A DNA stretch of 64,000 nucleotides from Acanthopleura granulata. Lineage: Eukaryota > Mollusca > Polyplacophora > Chitonida > Chitonidae. Position 1 is the first letter of the stretch; every line of letters starts with the position of its first letter. Positions 30,944-39,765 of this stretch are shown here, piece after piece. Location of the stretch: the NCBI GenBank assembly GCA_016165875.1, contig JABBOT010000080.1, forward strand, positions 7,548,759 to 7,612,758, read 5' to 3'. Below the pieces are notes generated by a model. That model did no database searches, was not told the DNA's origin, and was given only the letters and a program-made list of their open reading frames with translations. The translations under genes were made by a program, and so were the position numbers.

Positions 30944-31089
30944 CTGTATAACCAAAAAAAAAAACCCCCAAAAATCATAAAATACTGGCATAGTCCTACT
31001 ATTTAATAGCTTACCGTATGTGCATAAATATAACACACAAAGTGTATACCTTATCAGTTTAACCTAGAACACAGGTAAGAACGGACGTC

Positions 31090-31278
31090 ATGCCTCTCAA
31101 GAAGAAACGAAATCGACCGAGGAAATACAATACATACAAACGCCGGAGTCGGAGGAAGATGAAGAAGACTCGGGGAAATAATTTACAGCTAGCTATGCGG
31201 CGAAAATTCCGACATCGGAGACTTAGAAATAACTATGAATCGCCTGGAGATTTCTACCACTGTGTAACCCATATCTAG
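31090..31278 (+). CDS. 62-residue very basic protein
   Basis: MPLKKKRNRPRKYNTYKRRS and onward: close to 40% Lys/Arg, with no acidic stretch until the end. The start sits in an ACGTC-ATG context. It is transcribed divergently from the polymerase leader, so the ~55 bp between may be a shared promoter. Composition and size recall small viral core peptides that condense DNA. No homologue is recognised. A poly(A)-like AATAAA lies at 31,350. Confidence 0.6.
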   Translation: MPLKKKRNRPRKYNTYKRRSRRKMKKTRGNNLQLAMRRKFRHRRLRNNYESPGDFYHCVTHI

Positions 31279-31612
31279 TGATTTTTGACTACCCAACGAA
31301 AACAAAACGGACGAACCAACCAGCCAACCCGACCTGACCATAGACCTTATAAATAAAAGGTCGCCCTATTCTGTCGAAAGAGTCTTTCTAATAGAAAAGC
31401 ACTACATTATTTTCACAGTTACTTATTTGTCTTTTATATGTGTCAAATAATAAATATATGTTTTGTGTTGTGTACATCGTAATTATACTCTATTATATAT
31501 ATATAAACAAATTGTATTATGTCTGTATTATTAAGTTTGATATGTGTGCTGGAATATATGTGCGTGTGTGTATTTAAAATACGCAGTTCACATAGGCGAT
31601 ATCGCTATGTTA

Positions 31613-31749
31613 GTAAAACACAAGGGATTGAAAATCCACAGCCGCTGGTACGGTATAGTCCCTATCATCCAATCAGATGCATGGGATTTTGCTCTCTATT
31701 TGGTCCGCAGCGCTGTCAAACTTTACAAGCCGACCAATTCATATAAAAG
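31613..31749 (+). promoter_or_regulatory. Promoter of terminal gene at 31,784
   Basis: CCAAT boxes (ATCCAATCAG at about 31,667 and ACCAATT at 31,732), TTTTGCTCTCT, CTTTACAAGCC and TATAAAAG at 31,742-31,749. The last three elements recur in order upstream of the left-end copy 1 on the other strand. The upstream GTAAAACACAAGG-ATTGAAAAT block recurs at 32,633 without a gene. Confidence 0.7.
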
Positions 31750-31783
31750 GGAAACTCACTCACTTTCCACTACACACGTCAAC

Positions 31784-32065
31784 ATGGCTGACGAAGAGCT
31801 GCAGCGACGTGGGATTGCGTACGGCCAAGCCTGTGCGCGATATGAAGAAACCGTAAAATACGCTATGTACGATTGCATGGGGGAAAACAGAGAGGTGGAA
31901 ATCAGCGAGGCTAGAGCGGTGAGAAGAGACGCCTGGGAGAGGCTGCTGCAAGCAGTCATATCCGTAACGGCTGAAATGGCGATAACATCGGGCAACCAGC
32001 TAGCCAGCCAGCGCCGGAGACAAAAGCCGGGCAGCGCGGTGAGGCGAGTCGGACCGCTACCATAG
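31784..32065 (+). CDS. Small terminal-gene family protein, right copy
   Basis: 93 residues, MADEELQRRGIAYGQACARY. The start is chosen 35 nt after the TATA box; the longer open frame would include the promoter. The N-terminal two thirds are helical with AYGQACARYE and AWERLLQAV, matching left copy 1 (EYGVACVKHE, AWERFVQAL). The C-terminus is Arg/Gln-rich (ASQRRRQKPGSAVRR) instead of acidic. It points outward toward the right end and is followed 30 nt after the stop by a histone-type 3' stem-loop, the spacing seen in histone genes. The function is unknown and it is not a histone by sequence. Confidence 0.72.
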   Translation: MADEELQRRGIAYGQACARYEETVKYAMYDCMGENREVEISEARAVRRDAWERLLQAVISVTAEMAITSGNQLASQRRRQKPGSAVRRVGPLP

Positions 32066-32095
32066 CCGTCCCTGGAGTGAACCGTGCAATCCAAA

Positions 32096-32111
32096 GGCCC
32101 TTTTCAGGGCC
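32096..32111 (+). terminator. Histone-type mRNA 3' stem-loop (SL4)
   Basis: CCAAA-GGCCCTTTTCAGGGCC-AAACCA: a perfect 6-bp stem, TTTC loop and canonical flanks. The purine element CTGAAAAGATTTT starts about 11-14 nt downstream. It lies 30 nt after the stop codon of the small gene at 31,784. Confidence 0.88.
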
Positions 32112-33110
32112 AAACCAATTCTTCTGAAAAGATTTTGCTTTCAAAATTTGACCACGTTATATATGTATATATATTGAATTATGTATGTCTCGTTTTAATG
32201 TTTGTGATTTACCCGTTTTATGTAAAAACAAACACAAAAAAAAAATCAACCCTCCTAACATGCAGCCCCATGATAACTGGTTCGCTAGTGATTTATTTTT
32301 TACATACATGCATGTACATACATACATATATGTGCATACATGCACAGCAAATTATACTAGTTTTTTTTTTCATCCCCCATGTAACACTACCATTTACACC
32401 CATACTAGGGAAAACAAATTATGTACATATCCTTTCTAATGATTAAATTTATATGTCAAAACTAAAAAGCTGATATTTTCACACCGCATTTGTTTTTTAT
32501 TATATTTCTGTACATACAAAGAAGCTATTGATATCTCTCTATATGCTGGCATAGTCCTGTGTACTCTATGATCCCAAATATTGTTTTCAATATCAGCACA
32601 ATATACTATAAGGCAAACGGCTATGCTATAGTAAAACACAAGGATTGAAAATTTCCTAGCACTGCTCAGACATCGCCCACTATCGACCAATCAGAACAGC
32701 AGAATTTGCCCTGCCTTCAGTTTGTACCGATAGAGCGTACATCTACTGTTGTGCTTCTCTGGGGGTGTAAAACACCAATTATCTCTTTACCTCTTTCATA
32801 TTTTATACACACGTTGACGAATTATGTATATTAATGAGTTCTATTTTTTAATTATTAGATTATATCTCAATAAAAGTTGATATTTAAACCTATATTCTTA
32901 TATTTCCACCCAAAAAAGAGACACGGTAAAAACACAATGCTTGTAAATGCAGAAAGCCCACGTGACCGCTATAAACCAATGCGAAATGGTGAAATCGTTC
33001 TCTCTCACCGTCGCGCTTTTTGGGCATTCCGCTGCGGGAGTTTACGAGCACCGGTATATTTATTTCATAAAAACAACTCCTGGAGTACACCCGTCCGCGC
33101 ATTTTTTTTT
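32112..33110. other. Spacer with orphan promoter remnants
   Basis: AT-rich spacer. A second copy of the terminal-gene promoter block (GTAAAACACAAGGATTGAAAAT, then GACCAATCAGAACAGCAG) lies at 32,633-32,735 with no reading frame or stem-loop after it. A third CCAAT-bearing GC-rich patch lies at about 32,960-33,060. No protein gene is supported. Confidence 0.55.
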
Positions 33111-33177
33111 CTTTCTTCACCAATCACTGCTCAGATAATTCCAAAACCACTGCTTTTGTTTAGATCCGCGCTGCTGT

Positions 33178-33184
33178 TATATAG
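33178..33184 (+). promoter_or_regulatory. TATA box of the terminal gene at 33,272
   Basis: TATATAG 88 nt before the ATG, with a CCAAT motif (CACCAATCACTG) about 65 nt further upstream. Confidence 0.6.
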
Positions 33185-33271
33185 TCTGCGAGCATTGGTG
33201 ACAGACGCACAGTCACTCTACTGCATTTCTGCGGGAGCTGATTTCACGACAAAAACCCAGAGAGGAAGATT

Positions 33272-33610
33272 ATGGATTCACTCACGGAGATGATTATTCG
33301 ATTACGAGACTGCCCCAGCATCTTAGTACGTACAGGGGACCCTGAAACGGATAGACTACCGTTATGGCGATTCCTCCTGAAGAAACGACTGGAATACTTT
33401 TACAAGGAGTATGAAACAGCCTTTTTAAAATACATGGAAGCCTTAGAGCAACAAGTTATGGTGGGCCCAGGACCAGAGTTTACAAGACTCCTCCACTTAC
33501 ATGCAGCAGAGGTGAATGAACTGGAGCACATCATGGAACGGAATCGTGTGAGACTTTTACGTGCGGGGGTGGAATATAGACATTTGGAAGAACCGCCCAA
33601 CAACAACTAA
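33272..33610 (+). CDS. Terminal gene, rightmost copy
   Basis: 112 residues, largely helical and charged (LKKRLEYFYKEYETAFLKYM, then HAAEVNELEHIMERNRVRLL). It has weak resemblance to the other terminal genes (YE then a second helix of similar length), so common origin is plausible but not certain. TATA box upstream, outward orientation, and a perfect histone-type stem-loop 191 nt after the stop link it functionally to them. Confidence 0.65.
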   Translation: MDSLTEMIIRLRDCPSILVRTGDPETDRLPLWRFLLKKRLEYFYKEYETAFLKYMEALEQQVMVGPGPEFTRLLHLHAAEVNELEHIMERNRVRLLRAGVEYRHLEEPPNNN

Positions 33611-33801
33611 CCATCTCGTTATTGCACATTTGTAGTTGTTGTGATATTTATATCAAATTCCCAGATCTGTCTTTCAGATCTTCTACTCCACCGATTCAAC
33701 AACAACAAGAACTAAGTCTCATAACCAACGGCTTCTCTCCCATTACGGACTCTCGTTATAATCACGGCTTCTCTTCATCACGGACTCTCCCTATATTCAA
33801 A

Positions 33802-33817
33802 GGCTCTTTTCAGAGCC
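33802..33817 (+). terminator. Histone-type mRNA 3' stem-loop (SL5)
   Basis: TTCAAA-GGCTCTTTTCAGAGCC-ACCCACC. The hairpin and ACCCA flank match the metazoan histone consensus exactly. CGAAAGGATTTTTT starts 13 nt downstream as a likely U7-pairing element. Confidence 0.9.
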
Positions 33818-33839
33818 ACCCACCCTGTCGAAAGGATTT

Positions 33840-34780
33840 TTTCCGAAATATGAGCACTATGGTTTTCGCATGTTTTTTGCATGATTTTTTTTTTGTGCAT
33901 GTTTTGGCTATTTTGGGGTTATTTTATTTATCTATTAGTTATTTTTTCATTTCATTTTATGTTGTGTTTTTTTTTAATTTACCTGTTTCTTTCTGTCTAC
34001 GCCTGACGTCACCAACCCAGTTTATTGTACACTGGGTGGCCTCGACTGTTCACAGTGTAGTATAATTTGTGAGCGTCTGATGGTTACCCAGCGCACGATG
34101 GACCATGTCAACACTCCAGAGATGGATGAAGCACAACCACGCTGTACACTATGCTACATCCCCGACTTTCCACATTGTCTATTTATAACTGTGGACGGTC
34201 GGAGACGTAGTTAGTGTGCGACGACCAACTCCACCTACCAGAAAAACCTACCCGGACGGAGCGGCAGCTATATGGGAGGGACACTAAACTCTGGTCAATA
34301 CGTGAGCATTATAATTATAACTGTTCACGTATTTGGACTTGAGTATAGTGTTCCATCTCCTCAACACCACCTACCTGGAAAATCTACGCCAATGGATCAA
34401 TGGGGATGTGCCTGGTACGCTTTACACGGCCTATGTTCGTTAACATTATTTAAACTGTTATGAACATGGGGCCTGTGCATTTGTGCCACGCCCTCAACAC
34501 TGATGGGTATATGGCTGGTACACTTCACGAAGCCTATGCACATTCACATTATTTTAATTGTCAATGTTCATAAGCTTTGTACATTGTACCACGCCCTCAA
34601 CACCGACTACCCCTGAAAACCCTACACCGATGGATAAATGCTTGTTTGTTTGTTTTTCATGTACTCTCTGTTATGTATTGTGTTTCTTTGTTATTTATAT
34701 GTCTGTCTGTGATTTGTCGTGACATCACACACCGTGATGTCACATAATCAAACAAAGATTAGCCCCTAACATTCACTCCC
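33840..34780. other. Right subterminal region with repeats
   Basis: T-rich stretch, then a diverged ~130-bp tandem pair at about 34,350-34,610 (CTGGTACGCTTTACACGGCC / CTGGTACACTTCACGAAGCC and CCACGCCCTCAACACYGA in each). An inverted repeat TGACATCAC / GTGATGTCA lies at 34,717-34,743. A 44-codon frame at 34,080-34,214 is listed separately. Otherwise nothing is recognised. Confidence 0.55.
34080..34214 (+). CDS. 44-residue Cys-containing frame (doubtful)
   Basis: From ATG at 34,080: includes CTLCYIPDFPHC, a CxxC plus HxC arrangement that could bind zinc, and ends GRRRS. There is no clear promoter or partner exon. The small size makes chance likely. Listed because the cysteine spacing is unusual for random sequence. 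Confidence 0.25.
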   Translation: MVTQRTMDHVNTPEMDEAQPRCTLCYIPDFPHCLFITVDGRRRS

Positions 34781-34852
34781 CCTTAACTTATCATATATAT
34801 ATATAAATATAAATACGACACACTATGCTCTGAAAATGTATACTCACAACAG

Positions 34853-34883
<31 letters not shown>

Positions 34884-34888
34884 TCACC

Positions 34889-35094
34889 AGTCTTTCTCCA
34901 CTCATATCACTTTTCTCTCCATGTCCAGTTCGATGATAATGCCGTTTCAGGTTTGACATACGGGTAAACCGCTGAGCACAATCCTTACAACTATACGTAC
35001 AGCTCCCCGATCCATGAACTTCCCGCTTGTGACGATTTAGCGTTTGACGTGCCTTAAAAACACGCGAACACAAATCACAGGTAAATCCCATCAT
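34889..35094 (-). CDS. Two-finger C2H2 zinc-finger protein, first exon
   Basis: From MMGFTCDLC at 35,094: finger 1 FTCDLCSRVFKARQTLNRHK and finger 2 YSCKDCAQRFTRMSNLKRHY, each with C2-H2 spacing. After GEKSDMSGERL the sequence is GTGAGTAC, a strong splice donor, and then a TA repeat. The open frame beyond it (STYIYIYI) is therefore intron. The next exon is not identified. A TATA-like TATAAAAAG lies upstream at 35,181-35,173. Possible transcription factor of the element. It is transcribed inward from the right end. Confidence 0.7.
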
Positions 35095-35184
35095 TTAACA
35101 ATCTCCACCACTCATCCACGCCTACGTGCTTATACACTGCCAAACACAGTGAAAAATGACAACCACCCCCACTTTTTATACCTT

Positions 35185-35270
35185 TTAATGTTATTATCAC
35201 GTGCATATCGCATGATAGGAAAAAAACAAATAACACCTAGTACCTTACCAAAACCTATGACGTCATAAAG
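35185..35270 (-). repeat. Secondary partial copy of the terminal repeat
   Basis: The minus strand reads TATGACGTCATAGGTTTTGGTAAGGTA, then TTTTTTTCCTATC, then GCACGTGAT, repeating part of the terminal repeat ~190 bp further in. The CCTATCAGGCGGTGTGCACGTGAT after the left terminal repeat (15,431-15,454) matches what follows this inner copy, not what follows the right terminal copy. Confidence 0.65.
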
Positions 35271-35309
35271 GTAATCCTGATCACGCCCACACCACCCCTC
35301 CGTTGTAAT

Positions 35310-35406
35310 TTTTTGGTATGACGCAAAAAACTTGTGGAAATCTTTTTGCGTCTTGCAATAACTGGTACATATAATGCAACAACTGGGTCACAAAATGGGG
35401 ATTCCC
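35310..35406 (-). repeat. Inner part of the inverted repeat, right
   Basis: Inverse of 16,992-17,129 (GGGGAATCCCC and the TTCCACAAGTTTTTTGCGTC block). Here it directly continues the terminal repeat. Confidence 0.8.
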
Positions 35407-35407
35407 C

Positions 35408-35554
35408 ATAGGAAAAAAACAAACACACTCTACCTTACCAAAACATATGACGTCATATGACGTCATCACCGTACCTCCACGTACCTCCACGTACCTCCGT
35501 ACCTCCCAGGTTAAAAGATAGGAATGAGCGGTGTCGGCCACATTGTATACTACT
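35408..35554 (-). repeat. Polinton terminal inverted repeat, right
   Basis: Reverse complement of 15,292-15,435 with a few mismatches in the outermost 40 bp (for example TATACAATGTGGCCG versus TATAAAATGTGGCCC). The paired CRE palindrome is at 35,448-35,465. Confidence 0.95.
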
Positions 35555-35560
35555 GACGTT
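35555..35560. repeat. Polinton target-site duplication, right
   Basis: GACGTT, identical to 15,286-15,291. The bases that follow (TTACGCCGTACTCAAG) are the complement of the SINE 3' end, so the target was a SINE tail. Confidence 0.95.
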
Positions 35561-35640
35561 TTACGCCGTACTCAAGAATATTTCACTTCCACGACGGCGG
35601 CCATCATTATGGTGGGAGGAAACCAGGCAGAACCCGGCCA
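35561..35640 (-). repeat. SINE interrupted by the Polinton
   Basis: Complement of the SINE 3' body (TTACGCCGTACTCAAGAATA, then TGGTGGGAGGAAACC). Its tail lies on the far side of the element, before 15,286. Confidence 0.85.
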
Positions 35641-35737
35641 AACACCTGCCGTTATCTGTGCACCTGAATCTTGGATACAAATTCGAATTACTGTTTCTAT
35701 ACCTATAACGTCCGTGATGCCTGGGGATTCACACTTG

Positions 35738-35915
35738 GCCTTCATTCTGGGCCTTCCTTCTTGACCTTCATTCTGGGCCTTCATGTTTGACCTTCATTCT
35801 GGGCCTTCATGTTTGGTCCTCATTATGGGTCTTCCAGCTTGGTCTTAATTATGAGTCTTCCTGCTTGAACTTCATTCTGGATCTTCATGCTTGACCTTCA
35901 TTCTGGGCTTTAGAA
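35738..35915. repeat. ~26-bp minisatellite, about 7 copies
   Basis: Units of the type TTGACCTTCATTCTGGGCCTTCATG, increasingly diverged toward the middle (TTGGTCTTAATTATGAGTCTTCCTG). Confidence 0.9.
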
Positions 35916-38900
35916 CACATGGAACACACTCACTTATTTATTGGAAAGTTCAGGCCGAAATAAGGCATATTTGAGTGTGTTCTACAAATACTGCTTTTTT
36001 TTGGAGATGGTGAAAACATGTGTCTCGAAGTGATATTGGCTGCCCACATGTATACCTATAATGTGGTCTCTGCGAGTTCAAGCCCAGCTCGAGTTAGCTT
36101 CCTCTCCTGCCGTGCGTGGATACGGCGAAAACCACCAACGAAATTAAATCAATAAATACATATAGTCTTGCGTGTTACATGTAGGAGAAGCATACAGTAC
36201 ACAATATAGAGAACTTGTGTGCACTTGCATGTAAATTGTGTATGGCAAATCTGAACCGCGCTCACACCACACCGCACGGCAAACGACTTCTCTAGTGGAA
36301 CTGCCTGAATGCACTGAAGTAATACTTCCTCACATTCTATAACTCCTTGTAGAAATTATATTGAGTTTTTGTACAGTTTGTAAGTTGACTTCAACTTTGC
36401 TGATTGTATAATATAGCCTACATGTAGTTTGCTTTGTATGCATCAGGTCAGAATGACATTTCTTAGTGTGTTCCATTTACCACGTAAAGTTCAAGTTTTT
36501 CTCACGCAGTGTTCGTAGGTTTATGAACTCTTGGTTAAGTACTGTGGCTTGTTTACTCTGGAGATGATAAAGCATGATCATAGCCAAATGGTATCGTAAA
36601 TATCATTTATGTTCAGCCAAATATAATCTGTGTGTATATCTACATTAAAGAGGCGGTTGGTTACCATAAAACTGTCGGGAAGCGAAAAGTAAAGGAGAAA
36701 TAAATTAATGAAGTTTTGCTAAATAGGCTATGGTTTATAAAACGACAGAATGGTGTTCTTTTCAACCACACATGACCATGAATTTCTCATTACTGTCTTA
36801 TCTTCATTGAATTGGAAATACGTACAAATTCTCATCACAAAGATGCCTAGTTAACGAAATACCGGGCAATTTATATTTTTACGGTCTCTTCCCATCCGCT
36901 TTTTAATTGCTGTTTAAAGCCGGAATCAAGAATTTTTAACTTATACTATGGCTGTCATTTGTATGGGTACAGGAATCCTTGCAGAGTGCTCGGGTTAAAT
37001 CACCGACTTTTGGTAAGTTCCCTGACGGACTTTTCTACGTGTGAGGTACGAATTTATATGCCATACTGGTGGACGACAAGGAGCCTTCAACAAACGTTTT
37101 TTTCGGCGTCACAAATTAGCGGCAATACGAGCGTCGGTGTGTTACTGTGGCATTAACAAGCCGCCACGAAATTCGCTGCCCAAAACTGGACCAACATGAT
37201 AAATCCATGACAATATACCGTGACTTCTGTTTATTTATTTATTTATTCATTTCATTTGTGTGTTTTTGTGCGTGGGTTTTTTTTTTTTTTCTTTTTGGTC
37301 TTTTGTTTTTTTAATTGATTGGGGTTTGAACTTGGTTTCAACATTATTTGAGTCATACCAAGACGACGTCTTGTAGCAAGCCGGACCCTATGACAACATA
37401 TTTATAGTGCTTCATCATTGGAACACCATGCCAAAGACACCAGACACGACACCCAATCCAGTCAGATTATCCTGATACTGGACCGGCAAATAGTATGTCT
37501 GGGCACAGTTGAAATAATGCTTAAAAATTAACGACGTCATTTCCCGGACAAATAAACGAAAATATTAACCAACACGGATACATTAGGCAAAAAACAACAA
37601 GAACAAGAGAACAAATGCGAATGAAGATTTGATCGTGGGTAAACCCAGACATGTTGACATTTCACACCGTTACAGTTGCATATTCTGAGCAAAGGGATTG
37701 TTGAAAAATAAATGACGGATTAAGATAAAATTGGTTTATCCTGCTACATACATGGCCACAGTCGTGCGGGGAAGGTCTGACACTGTGTGTTTCATTTAAA
37801 CCTTCATATGATTCATATCGTGCTGAGGAAATAAGATATCGGAAAGCGAATAATAGCGCACGTGGCCATGCCTTGTTGTCATGTTTTGTCCCGGATATAT
37901 CGGCTGATCCGTTTGGGGATAATCTTCAGTAAACCGTTATTATGGAATTAATGCGAAATTATTTTTAGATACACACTATATGTGTTTCTTTATGTTGTGG
38001 CGGAAATACATTGCGCTTATAAATTTATTGTTCTCACTTGGAGACAATTTTATGACAGCTCATCACATTTTACCACAGTTTTGAGAATTGCACATTTATT
38101 AAACAAAGGCTTTCAGAACAATAATACCAATGTAGTCAAATTGACTGAAGGGACGTTACCGATTTGTTGTAACACTGTCACATGAATACTCAAGGTTTCA
38201 GTTCTTTATGTTATAGTCACAGTAGTGTCAACACTGTTTGAAAGTGTCTTTATCGTTCAATGTTTTCTGTTCTGATTGTTTCAGTTTTGGTTTTGAGAAC
38301 AATACACCACAGATTATTTCAAGCCAAAAGTATGGACAATAGCGGACTTCGTGGTTCCTTATGTATAATATATGTATTTTCTCACAATGTGATTCGCTTA
38401 TCCTTACAGATCTTATACGTTCAAAACGACCTAAAATTATAAAAGACTTATAATTTTGCAAGATTCTGTGAGTTTCACTGATCTTCGAAACATGGATCGA
38501 GGTTTCTTGGAAGGAAGGACGATATTCTGCTGAGAAACGTAAGCTCCAACAATTTCAAAACACTTACATCACTATCCATCCGTTCAACTGTTTTACTTCT
38601 TCGCCTGTTTCTCCATCGCTGTACGTTTAGTTTACATAGGTTGAATGTAATTAACATAAATCATTCCGTTTCTGTGCTCATTGGTCGCTTTTTTATTTGT
38701 TTTACTGACGTTTCTCTTGCATTCAGACTGAGTAAGTGGTTGGCTGATCGACTGATTGGTTGACTGATTGATTGAAGGAAATAACTGCTGATTGACTGAT
38801 CAACTAGTGCGGAAAGTGGCCCAGTGGTTAAGCTGTGCCCCTTCCTTATAATCAATTTGTCACATCAAACATGTTTCTAATAAACATGACTTCCGAACTG

Positions 38901-39020
38901 GAATGTTTTGATATTCCCATGTTCCTGTTCTTTTCTGATCATTGATGGCAACTAGAAGTCGGCGAAGCTGTTTCGTGCAGTCTTACATGATGTTCGCTGG
39001 AAGCCGATTACCTTTCATTG

Positions 39021-39270
39021 GGCCTCCCTGGCTCAGTCGGTTAGCGCGCTAACGCAGCGCAATGCTGGAAGCCTCTCACCAATGCGGTCGCTGTGAGTTC
39101 AAGTCAGGCTCATGCTGGCTTCCTCTCCGGCCGTACGTCGGAAGGTCTGCCAGCAACCTGGTGAGTTTCCTCTGCCCAGTTTCCTCCAACCATGATTCTG
39201 ACCGCCGTCGTATAAGTGAAATATTCTTGAGTACGGCGGAAAACACCAATCAAATAAATCAATAAATAAA
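39021..39270 (+). repeat. Full-length tRNA-derived SINE, plus strand
   Basis: Head with box A (TGGCTCAGTCGGTTAGCGCG) and box B (TGAGTTCAAGTCAGG), the body, CCGTCGTATAAGTGAAATAT and the AAATAAATCAATAAATAAAT tail. The clearest plus-strand copy in the window. Confidence 0.92.
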
Positions 39271-39432
39271 TGACCTTCCACCAATATAACTTGCCATACG
39301 TGGGAAACATCGTCAGTATAACATGTAAAAGGTGACCATCTATGTGGTCGTGGGTTGGAGCGTTCGCGTCGGGTTCAGGTGATACCAAAGACTTTAAAAA
39401 TGGTACTTTGTTGAATCATTCGTCGCTCAGCA

Positions 39433-39436
<4 letters not shown>

Positions 39437-39479
<43 letters not shown>

Positions 39480-39626
39480 TGTGTCTTCTTATACCACGGC
39501 GGCCAACATTCTGGCAATCTGGTGGCAGAAAACCACCAGAACCCGGGGAATGCCCACGACTATCCGCATATATATATGTATACATATATATACATATATA
39601 CATATATATATGTGTGTGTATGTATG

Positions 39627-39666
<40 letters not shown>

Positions 39667-39765
39667 GAGGAAACCACCAGAACCCGGGGAATACCCACGA
39701 CCATCCGCAGGTTGCTGGCAGGCGTTCCCACGTACGGTCGGACAGGAACATACTTGAAACAGGTA
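39437..39765. repeat. TA/TG microsatellites interleaved with SINE fragments
   Basis: A (TA)n run, then SINE body pieces (CCACCAGAACCCGGGGAATG-CCCACGA) at about 39,485-39,565 and 39,665-39,760, flanking TATATG/TGTG runs. The duplicate SINE pieces suggest a local duplication with microsatellite expansion. Open frames here are repeat by-products. Confidence 0.75.

Larger units (their letters stand above)
15292..35554. mobile_element. Maverick/Polinton (adintovirus-like) element, complete
   Basis: A 20,263-bp element. It has matching 6-bp target duplications, terminal inverted repeats beginning AGTAGTAT, and the hallmark gene set: retroviral-type integrase with chromodomain, protein-primed B-family DNA polymerase, FtsK/HerA-type packaging ATPase, adenain-like protease, and double- and single-jelly-roll capsid proteins. 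The virion genes and integrase run left to right in one block, and the polymerase runs the other way. Accessory genes lie at both ends. Several core genes carry lesions, so this copy is probably defective. The long remaining frames and exact ends point to a recent insertion. Confidence 0.97.

Noticed and set aside
30638..31036. A continuous 132-residue protein ahead of the polymerase
   Set aside because: Its first part reads through a well-formed intron (31,014-30,944); only the part from about 30,943 is kept as a possible exon.
31784..33610. That the genes with histone-type 3' ends might encode histones
   Set aside because: The proteins lack the histone-fold signatures and Lys-rich tails of the core histones and the globular/Lys-Ala-rich pattern of H1. 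Only the 3' signal is histone-like.
33622..34065. 147-residue open frame after the rightmost terminal gene
   Set aside because: It begins without ATG, reads through the stem-loop SL5 and a T-rich stretch, giving a Phe-rich sequence of no coding character.
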